47,729 nucleotides of DNA from an uncultured bacterium (GCA_903868125.1 CAIPUE010000024.1:1-47729); one strand, 5' to 3'; counted from the first letter of the stretch, positions 13,745 to 23,973 are shown. Notes: generated from the letters alone by a model not told the origin. Program-made: numbers and translations.

Positions 13745-16033
13745 CTATTTTGCTAATAAAAACACCTTAAACTCACTCGGTTTAAGTTTTTCAAACGAAA
13801 GCGAATTTTTACACTCTTGTGTAAATTCTTTTTCGACAAAGTTTTCGCCGTCAAAAATAAACTCCGAAACAATTCTATAATCACCCGGCAAATTTATTGA
13901 TTTGTTAACTACTTCTTCACCCTCTTTTATCTCGGGAACAAAGGAACCGTCATCGTCTTCAATCATAATTTTTTCAGTCGGGGATTGATAATTCGCCACG
14001 ACAAGCAGTGCTGATTTGAGTGGTTCTTTGGAAATCAGCCAACTGACAAATCCGTCTTCTTCCTGTTCAATAATTTGTGCTTCGCCCTCGGTAACCAATT
14101 CTTGTGACTTGGCAAAACGATTTATTGCATCAAATTTTGCAAAAAATTCATAATTTTTTGCCCTTATCATTGAAATCTCGTTTCCGATTGTTTTTTCGAT
14201 TCCTGTTTTGGTGAATGATTCATCACCATCCACATATAAAACAGGTCTTTGCGCGTACTTTCCACCCGATAAAAACTTATATTTAAACCATTTGAACAAA
14301 GCTCCGTCCTCGCCTAGTTGCCCCGGATATTGGTCGATAACTTTAAATTCACCATCTTGGTTGTTGTATGTTTTTAAAACAGAAAGATTTTCGATTTTAA
14401 AATTCTTCGTATTATAATTCGCCAAATCCTGATTATCTTCAACAATGATTTCGGGAGTTTTTTCAGATTGAGCAATAATATCGTTTCCCCATAAGACATC
14501 AAATTTCATATCCTCGTGGTATTCTTTCAAATATCCGCCACCAATCATATATTCAGCCAATGATGCAAAATAAGGAATTTTTAAATTCATGGACGAATTT
14601 AATTTAGCCAAAACCTCTCTTGGTGCACGATAGCTTATTGAAACCCCTTTGTTTTCGGAAATTTCATCAATTACATGGTCAAGATGGTCTATTCTAAATC
14701 CGTCAAAATTATAATCGTCCTGAATTTTGTCTATGTAATCGACAAAAAAGTCTATTACAGGTTTATTATGCTGTCCGTTTTCCAAGAACACGAAATAAAA
14801 CGGGGTTTGACAGTCAAGGTTTGCGAAATTTGTGACATCTTCGCCTTTAAAATCATAATGTTTAAAAACAGGATAACTCCCGCAATCACTCATTTTATCA
14901 AAAATCGGATTGCCTGCCGAACACCAAGCTCCACCCGGAGCCGACCAAAACCCTTTTGCTATAAGTTTTTGGATAATATCTTCCTGTTTTGTAATTTCTT
15001 CTTCCTTAAATTGCTTGTTAGACTTTTCGCCCTGTATTTGAGATACGATTTCTTTAATTTGTTTTTGAATTTTTATTTGGTTATCTTTTTTTAACATTTC
15101 GTTTGAGTAATTTTTTTTCAACTCTTTCATCTCTTTTTCAAATTCATTATAAATTTTTTGATAATCCTCGCTCAAATCCCCCGCTCCGCTTTTGAGAGTT
15201 TGCTTGTAAATATCTTTGATAATCTCGACATCTTCTTTATCAAAATCTTTTTCTAATTTTTCAGCGATTAAATCAATTCCATTTTCGAGTTTTACGAGAA
15301 GTTCTTTTATATTAAACCATCTTGCAATATGCGGGTTTGTCAGCACAATTTTTGCAAACCGCCCTGTTTGAGGCAAGATGTCATAAATCACAGGATGCCC
15401 CGCCAATTGGGCAAAAGTTATAAAAGTTTGAACCTGAGCCTTGGCATCAAGTCCCAAGTTTTCTTTTAATAAAGTATCTTGAAGATAAGTACTTACATCC
15501 GTGCTTTTGGGTAAATATGCACAACCGAATTCACGCTCCTGAAAAGGGACTAGATATATTGTCGTTGAAAAAATCCCTCTCTCTAAATTTCCGGAGGGCA
15601 AAATCAAAAGCTGCCTTAACCAATCAATAAATTTCCCTGTATCTTTAGTAATATTACCGTTTCCGAGTGCGGCGAGGTTTATGAGCTTTATGTCATGCCC
15701 TTCTTTTTTAATCCAGTTTGAATTTTGAATATTGTTTCTGGCTAGAACGCTTATTTTATGGTTGTCAAAAATAAACTTTTCACCGTCAAAGACATTATTA
15801 ATCTTCCATTTTATCTCAAGCGAAAACAAAACTTCAGCAGGCGTAAGCTCCTCAAGTGTTTTTATGTGTGGATATGGAAGATATTGATATTTTTCAACCA
15901 AGTGCTTTAAGTAAGTTTTTCTATTTTCTGAAATTTCATCAAATTTATAAATTTCTTTCAATTTTGAATAAATTTGGTTGATTTCGATATTTTTTTTAAC
16001 TTCTTCTTTTTTTTTAAACAAAAAATTTAACAT
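13745..16033 (-). CDS. Large GH13 (α-amylase)-like protein
   Basis: In this 762-residue protein the α-amylase-type regions can be picked out. AGHPVIYDILPQTGR resembles region I, DGFRIDHLDHV is region II with the nucleophile Asp, and SLAEYM is the region III acid Glu. YVDGDESF is near the expected region IV. A Lys/Glu-rich coiled-coil-like insertion (about residues 255-350) splits the barrel, and a β-rich C-terminal domain ends the chain. There is no signal peptide, so it is cytoplasmic and probably acts on storage α-glucan. AGAGGGG precedes the ATG. Confidence 0.72.
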   Translation of the reverse strand: MLNFLFKKKEEVKKNIEINQIYSKLKEIYKFDEISENRKTYLKHLVEKYQYLPYPHIKTLEELTPAEVLFSLEIKWKINNVFDGEKFIFDNHKISVLARNNIQNSNWIKKEGHDIKLINLAALGNGNITKDTGKFIDWLRQLLILPSGNLERGIFSTTIYLVPFQEREFGCAYLPKSTDVSTYLQDTLLKENLGLDAKAQVQTFITFAQLAGHPVIYDILPQTGRFAKIVLTNPHIARWFNIKELLVKLENGIDLIAEKLEKDFDKEDVEIIKDIYKQTLKSGAGDLSEDYQKIYNEFEKEMKELKKNYSNEMLKKDNQIKIQKQIKEIVSQIQGEKSNKQFKEEEITKQEDIIQKLIAKGFWSAPGGAWCSAGNPIFDKMSDCGSYPVFKHYDFKGEDVTNFANLDCQTPFYFVFLENGQHNKPVIDFFVDYIDKIQDDYNFDGFRIDHLDHVIDEISENKGVSISYRAPREVLAKLNSSMNLKIPYFASLAEYMIGGGYLKEYHEDMKFDVLWGNDIIAQSEKTPEIIVEDNQDLANYNTKNFKIENLSVLKTYNNQDGEFKVIDQYPGQLGEDGALFKWFKYKFLSGGKYAQRPVLYVDGDESFTKTGIEKTIGNEISMIRAKNYEFFAKFDAINRFAKSQELVTEGEAQIIEQEEDGFVSWLISKEPLKSALLVVANYQSPTEKIMIEDDDGSFVPEIKEGEEVVNKSINLPGDYRIVSEFIFDGENFVEKEFTQECKNSLSFEKLKPSEFKVFLLAK

Positions 16034-16050
16034 TCGCCCCTCTTTTGTGG

Positions 16051-17121
16051 CTATATATCCATTACCCTAAGTATATCATTTATATCCGAAGATGTCTTTT
16101 TAACCTCTGTACCCGAATACTTAATAGCGGAATCAGGGTCTTTAAGCCCGTTTCCTGTCAAAACGCAAACTATTTTTGAACCTGCCGTAACCAAGTTTGC
16201 CTTATGCGCCTTGATAAGTCCCGCAACAGACGCCGCGCTCGCAGGTTCGGCAAGAATTCCTTCATTTGAAGCGATAAGTTTGTAAGCTTCCACGATTTCC
16301 TCATCACTAACGCAATCAATGCAACCTTTACTCTCATCACGCGCCGATTCTGCTTGTTCCCAACTTGCCGGATTACCTATTCTTATCGCAGTTGCAATTG
16401 TTTCAGGATTTAAAATTCTTTCACCTCTAACAATCGCCGCAGAACCTGTTGCCTCAAATCCCATCATTTTAGGCAGTTTGGAGATTTTCCCCAACGACAG
16501 ATATTCCTTGTAACCTTTCCAGTAGGCTGTAATATTACCCGCATTCCCCACAGGGATAAAATGATAATCAGGCACGCCAATCGCATCACAAACCTCAAAC
16601 GCACCGGTTTTTTGACCATCTATACGATAAGGATTGACGGAATTCACCAGTGTCACAGGATATTTTTCAGAAACAGTTCTTACAACTTCAAGTGCTTGAT
16701 CGAAATTTCCTTGGATTGCGATAATTTCCGCCCCGTACATCATCGCCTGAGAAAGTTTTCCGAGCGCAATGTATCCATCAGGGATAAGAACAAAAGTTCT
16801 CATGCCTGCTTTAGCCCCATAAGCAGCTGCAGCAGCAGAAGTATTTCCTGTTGAAGCACATATTATGGCGCTTGCACCAGCTTCTGCAGCTTTAGAGACA
16901 GCCATGGTCATTCCTCTGTCTTTAAAACTTCCTGTCGGGTTTGCACCTTCAAATTTTAAATAAATTTCTGCATCAAGCCCGATTTTTTTCGCCAAATTAT
17001 CGGCTTTAATCAAAGGCGTATTACCTTCATTAAGCGTAATTATCGGCGTTTTATCCGAAACAGGTAAATATTCTTTATATTTGTTAATTAATCCTTGATA
17101 ATGGTTTGTCATTTGTGTCAT
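16051..17121 (-). CDS. thrC: Threonine synthase
   Basis: This is a 356-residue fold-type II PLP enzyme with the lysine motif [12 protein letters not shown], the phosphate-binding [13 protein letters not shown] loop, and [17 protein letters not shown] near the end. It converts O-phosphohomoserine to threonine. It lies directly downstream of hom (37 bp) with a TGGAGA Shine-Dalgarno, so the pair forms a threonine operon; homoserine kinase is not in the window. It is of normal length for the short ThrC class. Confidence 0.95.
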   Translation of the reverse strand: MTQMTNHYQGLINKYKEYLPVSDKTPIITLNEGNTPLIKADNLAKKIGLDAEIYLKFEGANPTGSFKDRGMTMAVSKAAEAGASAIICASTGNTSAAAAAYGAKAGMRTFVLIPDGYIALGKLSQAMMYGAEIIAIQGNFDQALEVVRTVSEKYPVTLVNSVNPYRIDGQKTGAFEVCDAIGVPDYHFIPVGNAGNITAYWKGYKEYLSLGKISKLPKMMGFEATGSAAIVRGERILNPETIATAIRIGNPASWEQAESARDESKGCIDCVSDEEIVEAYKLIASNEGILAEPASAASVAGLIKAHKANLVTAGSKIVCVLTGNGLKDPDSAIKYSGTEVKKTSSDINDILRVMDI

Positions 17122-17158
17122 TTGTTTTCTCCATTTTATGCTTTAGTGTTTCCTCGCC

Positions 17159-18427
17159 TCACTCCATAACTCTTATTAAACTATTAATCTTATTGATACA
17201 ACTGTCGTTTTTAAGAATTTTTATAGCATTTTGCAAGTTTTGTTCGTTACAACTCTCCGTAATAACAATAATGTTAGCAGTGTTGTCAGACATAAGACCC
17301 TTTTGCAGCAAACTTGAAACACTAATCTCGTTTTCTGCAAAACTTTTGCCCAAAGATGCAATTACTCCAACATTATTTTTAACATTTATTGAAAGATAAT
17401 ATCTGTTGTATGTTTGGGAAATATCAATCATTTTTGCGGCTTCGCCATGGTGGCACCTCATCATAGGCAGAGGATAATCTGTCGTTTTAAGCTCAGTTGC
17501 AATCGCCAAAACATCACCCACAATCGAACTTGCCGTCGGAAATTCTCCCGCGCCGGCTCCTGAAAACATGATTTCGCCCATCGGATGACCATCCAACATA
17601 ATAGCATTGGTTACATAATCAATGTGCGCAAGGCTCTTTGTCTTTTTTACCAACATCGGATGAACTCTTACATCTGCATTGTCATTTTCATCAAGTTGAG
17701 CAAGTGCAATAAGCTTAATCTTAAACCCGAATTCGCTTGCATACTTCATATCTTCAGCTTGAATTTTAGTTATGCCTTCTCTATAAATATTTTTTATGTT
17801 AATCCGTTTATTAAAAGCAATCGTGGAAAGCGTTGCGATTTTATATGCAGCATCAAACCCCTCGACATCACCGGTAGGGTCAGTCTCGGCATAGCCAAGT
17901 TCCTGCGCCTCGCTTAAAACATTTTGATAGGACGCTCCGTCAACATCCATTTTTGTTAAAATATAGTTTGTTGTTCCGTTTAGAATAGCCGCTATTTTTG
18001 TAATCTTATTCCCTGTCAAAATCGTTTTTATTGGCATTATTATTGGAATTCCGCCAGCAATCGCCGCTTCATATAGAATAACCTTATTGTGTTTTTCAGC
18101 AAAAGAGAACAATTCTTCGCCATGCTTTGCCAAAAGTTCTTTATTCGCAGTTACAATATGTTTTCCGTTTTTTATAGCGGTTTGTATCAGGTCAAAAGCA
18201 GGTTCAACACCCCCTACAACCTCAATAACAATCTGTATATCGGGATTGTCCACGACTTCATAAGGATTATCGGTCAAAACAGATTTGCTTAAATTAATAT
18301 CCCTTTTCTTATTAAGGTTTTTTACTGCGATTTTTACAATTTCAATTTGCTTAAAAGCTGACAAGGTTTTCAAAACGCCTGTACCTACTGTTCCTAAGCC
18401 TATCATTCCGATTTTAATTTTATCCAT
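17159..18427 (-). CDS. hom: Homoserine dehydrogenase with C-terminal ACT domain
   Basis: In this 422-residue protein the nucleotide-binding IGLGTVGTGVLK lies at the N-terminus, followed by ILNGTTNYILTKM and the signature GYAETDPTGDVEGFDAAYK. A C-terminal ACT domain (about residues 340-420, RYYLSINVKNNVGVIASL) suggests feedback by threonine. It reduces aspartate semialdehyde to homoserine. A GCGAGG Shine-Dalgarno precedes ATG 18427, and thrC follows. Confidence 0.96.
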   Translation of the reverse strand: MDKIKIGMIGLGTVGTGVLKTLSAFKQIEIVKIAVKNLNKKRDINLSKSVLTDNPYEVVDNPDIQIVIEVVGGVEPAFDLIQTAIKNGKHIVTANKELLAKHGEELFSFAEKHNKVILYEAAIAGGIPIIMPIKTILTGNKITKIAAILNGTTNYILTKMDVDGASYQNVLSEAQELGYAETDPTGDVEGFDAAYKIATLSTIAFNKRINIKNIYREGITKIQAEDMKYASEFGFKIKLIALAQLDENDNADVRVHPMLVKKTKSLAHIDYVTNAIMLDGHPMGEIMFSGAGAGEFPTASSIVGDVLAIATELKTTDYPLPMMRCHHGEAAKMIDISQTYNRYYLSINVKNNVGVIASLGKSFAENEISVSSLLQKGLMSDNTANIIVITESCNEQNLQNAIKILKNDSCINKINSLIRVME

Positions 18428-18496
18428 AAAAACCTCGCATTTGTCATTATTATATATTAATTAAATCACAAAAGTAACAATTGTACTAAAAAAGTA

Positions 18497-18524
18497 TTGA
18501 AAAATTTTTTTTAAAGAGTAATAT
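18497..18524 (+). promoter_or_regulatory. Promoter of the VKOR-queH pair
   Basis: TTGAAA (18497-18502) and TAATAT (18519-18524) are separated by 16 bp, giving a short leader before ATG 18547. Confidence 0.5.
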
Positions 18525-18546
18525 GTATGCAAAGGAATGGTGAGTT

Positions 18547-19758
18547 ATGAAAAGAATAGAAATAAGCAAGACATTATTCAAAAAAGTATTTATAACTATT
18601 TTATCATTTATTGGGTTTCTGACAACAATAAAACTTGCGATGATTTATTTTGAGTCGAATTTTGACCCTTATGCCTTACCCAGTTTTTGTTCAGTTAATG
18701 AATTTATTGACTGTGACGGGATTGCACAAACTGTTCATTCCCAATTTTTCGGAATACCGCTTGCGTATTGGGGCATGTTCTTATATGGATTTATAACTTT
18801 TCTTGTTTTTGTAGATGAGCTCAAAAAAAATAAATTCTTAGGTTTTTTAGAGGTATTCAAAAACCCTTTATGTTACATATCTGCTCTAGGATTTATTTCA
18901 TTCATAATTTCTATGATTTTGGCTGGAGTTAGCATCTTTGAGATTAAGAAGGTTTGTATCTTATGCGTATTTACCTACTTTTTAAATTTATTGATAGCGA
19001 TAATTGCGACTGATTTTAAAATAGGGGTTATTGAAAGTTTTAAGGTTAGTATAAAAGATTTTATTGATGCTTTAAAAATAAAAAAATATTTAATAAGTTT
19101 TCTTCTTCTGACTATTTTGGCAAGCGGCTTTTTGGCTTACACCACAGTAAGTTGTTGTTTTACGCCTCAAGTTAAACGCTACAAGGCAATCTCTAAATAT
19201 GCAGATATGAAAACAAATCCCTATAAAATTAGTGGAAATATCTTAGGCGATCCCAAAGGTAATCTTGCCGTATATGTTTATACAGATTATCGTTGTCCAA
19301 TCTGTCGGATTTATAATGTAATTTTATATAGAGCCGCCAATGAGTTAAAAGGATTTAGAATTATTCACAAAAACTTGCCTCTTGATATGGATTGTAATAA
19401 AAATCTAAGGAGCCAATTTCATCAGGGGTCTTGCATGTTGGCAAAATATTCAATTGCAGCAGAACAACAAGGACGGCTTTGGGAATTAAATTCGGAATTT
19501 TTTGAAAAACAACCCAAAAGTGAATATGAAGTGCTAAAATTAGCTAAATCATTGGGGTTTGATACGATTAGATTAAGGCGGGATGCAAATTCTGTTCCGA
19601 CGCTTGAAAGATTAAATAAAGACATCAATGATTCCACAGAACTAAAAATAGACGGAACTCCAACAATTGTAATAAACGGTAAAATTCATGCGGGGATAAA
19701 GCCTTATTATGAATTAAGAGATATTTTAATAAAGGCTGGTGCAATTGAAAAAAAATAA
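18547..19758 (+). CDS. VKOR-thioredoxin fusion (disulfide-bond formation)
   Basis: The 403-residue protein begins with a vitamin K epoxide reductase module: membrane helices, a loop Cys pair SFCSVNEFIDC, and the active CxxC in KKVCILCVF near residue 140. After a last helix (about 180-198) a thioredoxin/DsbA-like domain follows with YRCPICRIYN and the cis-Pro loop DGTPTIVI. It should oxidise exported proteins and pass electrons to a quinone. This fusion is typical of cyanobacteria and their relatives. It overlaps queH. Confidence 0.9.
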   Translation: MKRIEISKTLFKKVFITILSFIGFLTTIKLAMIYFESNFDPYALPSFCSVNEFIDCDGIAQTVHSQFFGIPLAYWGMFLYGFITFLVFVDELKKNKFLGFLEVFKNPLCYISALGFISFIISMILAGVSIFEIKKVCILCVFTYFLNLLIAIIATDFKIGVIESFKVSIKDFIDALKIKKYLISFLLLTILASGFLAYTTVSCCFTPQVKRYKAISKYADMKTNPYKISGNILGDPKGNLAVYVYTDYRCPICRIYNVILYRAANELKGFRIIHKNLPLDMDCNKNLRSQFHQGSCMLAKYSIAAEQQGRLWELNSEFFEKQPKSEYEVLKLAKSLGFDTIRLRRDANSVPTLERLNKDINDSTELKIDGTPTIVINGKIHAGIKPYYELRDILIKAGAIEKK

Positions 19759-20308
19759 TAATAAAGTACTGCTACATACCTGTTGTGCAATATGCTCAGG
19801 ATATCCTATACGAAAATTACAAGAACTCGAATACGAACCGATTGCATATTTTTTCAATCCGAATATTTATCCGGATACTGAATACCAAAAACGGCTGGAA
19901 TCACAAAAACGTCTTTGTGAAGAGTTAAAATGTGAGCTTATAGTGGAAGATTATACGCCTAATATGTACATGGGAATTATGCAAGAGTTTGATGGTTATG
20001 AAGAAGGTAGCGCAAGATGTAAAAGGTGTTCCGAATTAAGACTACTCAGGACAATCCAAAAGGCAAAGGAACTCGAAATTGATAAATACACAACCTCAAT
20101 TTCAATAAGCCCTCATAAAAGCTTTACGGTTATAAAGGACCTTGCCAAGTTTTTTGCGGGTTATTTTCAAGCTGAGTTTATTGATATAGATTTTAGGGAG
20201 CAAAATGGTTTTTTCAAAACAAATCAAATATCTAAAGAATTAAATTTGCATAGGCAAAATTACTGCGGTTGTGAAACGAGTATGCAAAGACTTCAATATA
20301 TGCGATAA
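19739..20308 (+). CDS. queH: Epoxyqueuosine reductase QueH
   Basis: The 189-residue DUF208/QueH protein has HTCCAICSGYP at the N-terminus, CKRCSELRL near 99, and YCGCETS near the end, the Cys sets that bind the Fe-S cluster and metal. It performs the last step of queuosine formation in tRNA. The start appears to be GTG 19739 within the end of the VKOR gene (20 bp overlap); a TTG at 19745 is an alternative. Both suggest coupling to the upstream gene. Confidence 0.92.
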   Translation: MQLKKNNNKVLLHTCCAICSGYPIRKLQELEYEPIAYFFNPNIYPDTEYQKRLESQKRLCEELKCELIVEDYTPNMYMGIMQEFDGYEEGSARCKRCSELRLLRTIQKAKELEIDKYTTSISISPHKSFTVIKDLAKFFAGYFQAEFIDIDFREQNGFFKTNQISKELNLHRQNYCGCETSMQRLQYMR

Positions 20309-20317
20309 AAAAATGAT

Positions 20318-21097
20318 TTAGACTAAAATCGGCAATTCATTCATCGGATAAAATATCGAAGAGGCTTGTTTAAATTCTTTCCGGTTTGCACTTACAAAGA
20401 ATTGCTCTGAACCGGTCGTTTTATCATTGAGTAAATTGTTCAGATTCAAATCTTCTTTAATTAATTCGGCAAAATATTCAGCAGGGTCGATAAATATGTC
20501 CCTGGATGTAAAGTTTTCCAAAATATCAAGTAAATAAGGGTAATGTGTGCAGCCTAAAATTATTTTTTCTGGACTGTTTTTCAACATTTTATCTAAGTAT
20601 TCACTTATGCAAGCAATACTTGAGGGGTCAGCTTGAAGTTTTTGTTCCACAATTTTAACCCAAGGAGGACAGCTCATCTCAAAAACTTCCAAATTCGGGT
20701 TGTATTTTTTTAATTCCCGTTCATAAACTCCTGATTTAATTGTCGCTTCAGTTGCGAAAACCCCGATTTTTTCGACCGGCAATTGCGCAATTATTTCCGC
20801 ACAAGATTGGATTATTGGATAAATTTTAAATTTATATTTATCTTTCAACACTTCATAAGTATTTGCAGAAGTTGTATTACAAGCCATAATTACAGCTTTT
20901 GCGTCTTTTTTTTCAAAAAACTTAAAAATTTCATCCGCAATTTCAATTAATTCTTCTCGAGATTTTGCCCCGTAAGGGCTATTTTTCAAATCACCGAAGT
21001 ATAAATAATCTTCGTTTGGTAATTTTTCTTTTACTTTTTTAAAGACGGTTAATCCGCCGACTCCTGAGTCAAAAAATGCTATCGGTCGTTTGTCCAT
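20318..21097 (-). CDS. murI: Glutamate racemase
   Basis: The 259-residue protein has DSGVGGLTVFKKV at the N-terminus and the two catalytic cysteines in MACNTTSAN and LGCTHYPYL. It makes D-glutamate for peptidoglycan. TAGGA precedes the ATG. It follows the amidase gene by 6 bp, so the pair is a cell-wall operon. Confidence 0.95.
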   Translation of the reverse strand: MDKRPIAFFDSGVGGLTVFKKVKEKLPNEDYLYFGDLKNSPYGAKSREELIEIADEIFKFFEKKDAKAVIMACNTTSANTYEVLKDKYKFKIYPIIQSCAEIIAQLPVEKIGVFATEATIKSGVYERELKKYNPNLEVFEMSCPPWVKIVEQKLQADPSSIACISEYLDKMLKNSPEKIILGCTHYPYLLDILENFTSRDIFIDPAEYFAELIKEDLNLNNLLNDKTTGSEQFFVSANRKEFKQASSIFYPMNELPILV

Positions 21098-21103
21098 AAT
21101 TTC

Positions 21104-22996
21104 CTACTTCTTATTCAGATATTTCAAGATGCCTTCGGCAACCGCTTTTGCTGTTTGTTGTTTTCTTTGTTCGCTAACTAATTCGGCTCTTTCCGCATCG
21201 TTTGAAATAAAACCTATTTCGACCAAAATTGCGGGGACATCAGTATGATTAATAACATAAAATTTCGATTTAAACAAGCCTCTATCTTTGCTTTTTATTG
21301 AACTAACCAAGCTGGCATGGACGGTTTGCGCCAATTCCAGACTTTCTTGGTGATAATAATGTGTTTCAACTCCAATTATTTCAGGTCTTACACTTGAATT
21401 AACATGCATACTGACAAAAATATCCGGTGATTTGTTAGCAGAAAATGTGGTTCTGTCTTGTAATGAAACAAACTCATCTTTATCTCTTTCCATATAAACA
21501 ACTACGCCGTTATTCATAAGAAGTGCCTGTATCCTTCTTGCGAGATCTAAATTAATATCTTTTTCGTTAATCCCTGCTCTTATTGCGCCATAATCCGAGC
21601 CGCCATGACCGGCGTCTATTACAACAACTTTTTTCCCTTTACATTTCGGTAAAATTATATTTTTTTCGCCAATGGTACATTCAGTTTTTCTGGGCTTGGT
21701 TCCTTTTGCAACAATCTTTATTGACTTGCCATCGGCACCCAAATAACAGTTGATTAGATTATCTTTTTCTAGCGGGAGTGATAATTTTAACCCGACTTGA
21801 GGGAGCAAATCTATTGTCATTCCATTTAAACTTGAATCTTTAATCGTATTTTTGAATGTATCGTCATTATATCGAAGCGCATTGTATAAATTTATTGTCA
21901 GCTTAGAATTATCTCGTTTAATACTATGTATTACCGGAGAATTAAATGCGATAATAAATTCGTCTGTCAACGGGTTTGTTTTCTTAATCTCATAGGATAT
22001 AGCGTCTGTTGTTTTTGTAAAAAGTGAAGAATTGTCTACTTCTTCAGACTTTACAAACAAAACTGATTGACCGTCAGCGGAAAATATAGGGAAATATTTT
22101 TCTAATTGATTGGAAGTTATTACAACTCGTGTTTTGTTGGATTCAAACTGACCTACCTTGATTGTATCTTCATTAAATTTAAATTCTTTGTCCTTTATTT
22201 CAGAGCCAAGGATTGTATTGGGGAGGTCAAAAACCACTCTGGCAGGATTTGTAAGGTACATAGGCTTTTCAACCCCGACCACTCCAAAACCGCTTATTAA
22301 AAACCCATTTGAGTTTGGACAAATCGAATTCAAGTAATATTTAGATTTTAATTTCAATTCTTTTTTTATTACTTCTGTTGTTCGTGATGAGACAGGTTTT
22401 ATATCGGAAATGGTTGCGGTATTTGAGTTGAAAGATTGTTGAATTTGATTTAAAACTTCATCTTTAGCGGGTGAATTTAAGGTTGTTTTTAATTTATCAA
22501 TCTCCTCAGATGAAATCGATAAATTTTCGTAAAAATCACTGCTTGATGATTTTTCGTCCCTGTAAGTATTTTGAAAATATTCTTCTTTACCTATTGTGTC
22601 TTTAAATTTGATTACGATATTATTGTTTACTTTTAAAAAACTAATTTTGGATTGCTCAAAATCCTCGTCGAGATAGAATACAACCCTAATTTTAGCAGGT
22701 GCAGTTGAAAATTGACTAATTTTGACCTGAGTTACCCCACCCGAATTTAAGAACCAATTTTGAGGTGCGGCAGTTAAAACCGCTGAATTAATATCAAAGT
22801 AAACCCGTTTGGGTTTTTGAAGATTTATCACTTTAACATTTTTCATAATTGCCTCTGTCGTGTTGTCAGGAGAGGTTAAAAAAATCAAAGAATTTGATGT
22901 ATCAAAATTTACCGAAGTAACTCTGAAAATATCCTGAGCGAGTGCGGCATGTGTGGAAATTATTAAAGAAAATATAGTAATTAAAAGTTTTTTCAT
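21104..22996 (-). CDS. N-acetylmuramoyl-L-alanine amidase with AMIN domains
   Basis: A signal peptide (MKKLLITIFSLIISTHAALA) is followed by three AMIN-like β-domains up to about residue 440. An Amidase_3 domain follows with the zinc ligands in VIDAGHGGSDYG, the N-terminal Glu in AGINEKDIN, VSMHVNSS and the catalytic Glu in PAILVEIGFISN. It is a 630-residue periplasmic enzyme that cuts peptide from glycan strands, as AmiC does in cell separation. The large AMIN part suits targeting to the septum or outer envelope. Confidence 0.92.
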   Translation of the reverse strand: MKKLLITIFSLIISTHAALAQDIFRVTSVNFDTSNSLIFLTSPDNTTEAIMKNVKVINLQKPKRVYFDINSAVLTAAPQNWFLNSGGVTQVKISQFSTAPAKIRVVFYLDEDFEQSKISFLKVNNNIVIKFKDTIGKEEYFQNTYRDEKSSSSDFYENLSISSEEIDKLKTTLNSPAKDEVLNQIQQSFNSNTATISDIKPVSSRTTEVIKKELKLKSKYYLNSICPNSNGFLISGFGVVGVEKPMYLTNPARVVFDLPNTILGSEIKDKEFKFNEDTIKVGQFESNKTRVVITSNQLEKYFPIFSADGQSVLFVKSEEVDNSSLFTKTTDAISYEIKKTNPLTDEFIIAFNSPVIHSIKRDNSKLTINLYNALRYNDDTFKNTIKDSSLNGMTIDLLPQVGLKLSLPLEKDNLINCYLGADGKSIKIVAKGTKPRKTECTIGEKNIILPKCKGKKVVVIDAGHGGSDYGAIRAGINEKDINLDLARRIQALLMNNGVVVYMERDKDEFVSLQDRTTFSANKSPDIFVSMHVNSSVRPEIIGVETHYYHQESLELAQTVHASLVSSIKSKDRGLFKSKFYVINHTDVPAILVEIGFISNDAERAELVSEQRKQQTAKAVAEGILKYLNKK

Positions 22997-23071
22997 AATA
23001 TTTTTACAATCTATTCACATTATACCCTTAACTTTTTTTTAGACCAAAAATGTAAATTTTTTTAACTCTTG

Positions 23072-23099
23072 TTGAATTTGTATGAAAAAGGAGTATAAT
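23072..23099 (+). promoter_or_regulatory. Promoter of the 107-residue orphan
   Basis: TTGAAT (23072-23077) and TATAAT (23094-23099) are separated by 16 bp. The predicted start near 23106 rules out the upstream ATG at 23082 and supports ATG 23130. Confidence 0.7.
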
Positions 23100-23129
23100 G
23101 GTTTTATAGTATTTTATTGGGGAATATTA

Positions 23130-23453
23130 ATGAAAAACAGATGGTATGACGATCACAGAGAAACACTGAATACGTTGGATATTTTAAAAAAAATGGACAA
23201 GGACTCCAAAGTAAGATTATCCGGCGATATAATTGACATAGCAAATCAGATAAAATCTATTCATAGAGAAGAGGATGAGCCGCTTTTAAGCATAGGCTTA
23301 GAGAGGGTTTTGGGACTGTATCAAAGCTCTAATTCAAGACGTTGGTACGATAAACAACGTGATTTGGATACTGCAATAAGAACTATTTCCACACTGCCCA
23401 GAGAAGATTTTCTCAATATAATGGAAGGTTTATGCGTTTCGCTTAATGATTGA
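23130..23453 (+). CDS. Small helical orphan protein
   Basis: The 107-residue soluble protein begins MKNRWYDDHRETLNTL. It contains two WYD segments (residues 5-7 and near 70, SRRWYDKQRDLD), suggesting an internal duplication of a short helical unit. GGGGAATATTA precedes ATG 23130. I do not recognise a family. The next orphan at 23557 has a similar GGGGAAT leader and its own promoter, so the two may be related regulons rather than one operon. Confidence 0.7.
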   Translation: MKNRWYDDHRETLNTLDILKKMDKDSKVRLSGDIIDIANQIKSIHREEDEPLLSIGLERVLGLYQSSNSRRWYDKQRDLDTAIRTISTLPREDFLNIMEGLCVSLND

Positions 23454-23507
23454 AATCTTTATTAACTTTTCTAAACAATAAGATGTATTTTTTAAAGTTT
23501 ACCTTTA

Positions 23508-23535
23508 TTGTTGCCGACTACATTACTGTTAATAT
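23508..23535 (+). promoter_or_regulatory. Promoter of the 56-residue orphan
   Basis: TTGTTG (23508-23513) and TAATAT (23530-23535) are separated by 16 bp and lie 22 bp before ATG 23557. Confidence 0.5.
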
Positions 23536-23556
23536 TTTTATGGGGAATAGCAGTTT

Positions 23557-23727
23557 ATGGCAAAAATTATTGAAAATGAACAAGGTCGTAGAATGGTTAA
23601 AATGTCGGTGGATGATATTATAAGTGTAGTAAGGGAATATCAGCGTGTTGTGCAAAACCCTAAAACTTATGAGGGGATTCGCATGGTTTTATCTAAAGCT
23701 TGTATGTATTTGCCTGAAGAGATTTAA
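23557..23727 (+). CDS. Small orphan protein, 56 residues
   Basis: The frame starts MAKIIENEQGRRMVKMSVDD and ends CMYLPEEI, predicted helical with no membrane segment. It has GGGGA upstream of the ATG, with a somewhat long spacing, and its own promoter-like boxes. Codon use looks like that of its neighbours. No family is recognised. Confidence 0.65.
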   Translation: MAKIIENEQGRRMVKMSVDDIISVVREYQRVVQNPKTYEGIRMVLSKACMYLPEEI

Positions 23728-23766
23728 TTTATACTTTTATTAACTCTCAGGTATAAACCCCTTTAA

Positions 23767-23950
23767 GTCATTGCGAGGCGAAGATTTTTTAGTCAGAAAA
23801 CCAATGAGGGAACGAAGCAATCTCGTTCGCCCTTTGCAATAATACAGGGAGATTGCTTCAGTGGACACTTTTTGTCACATTTGGCACTTAACATCTCGCA
23901 ATGACGCAAAATCACTGCACAAGTTAAGCAAAATCTACCTGAGTTGTTAC
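23767..23950. repeat. Nested palindromic dispersed element with conserved tail
   Basis: The outer inverted repeat GTCATTGCGAG (23767-23777) and CTCGCAATGAC (23895-23905) encloses an inner one, AAGCAATCTC / GAGATTGCTT. A tail to 23950 is shared with 134-186. It has no ORF. It resembles non-autonomous palindromic elements (MITE- or REP-like) and ends right at the promoter of the next gene. Confidence 0.75.
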
Positions 23951-23973
23951 TACTTTTATTATATAATACCATT

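Noticed and set aside
23082-23129. Upstream ATG for the 107-residue orphan
   Set aside because: It lies before the predicted transcription start; ATG 23130 has the ribosome site.
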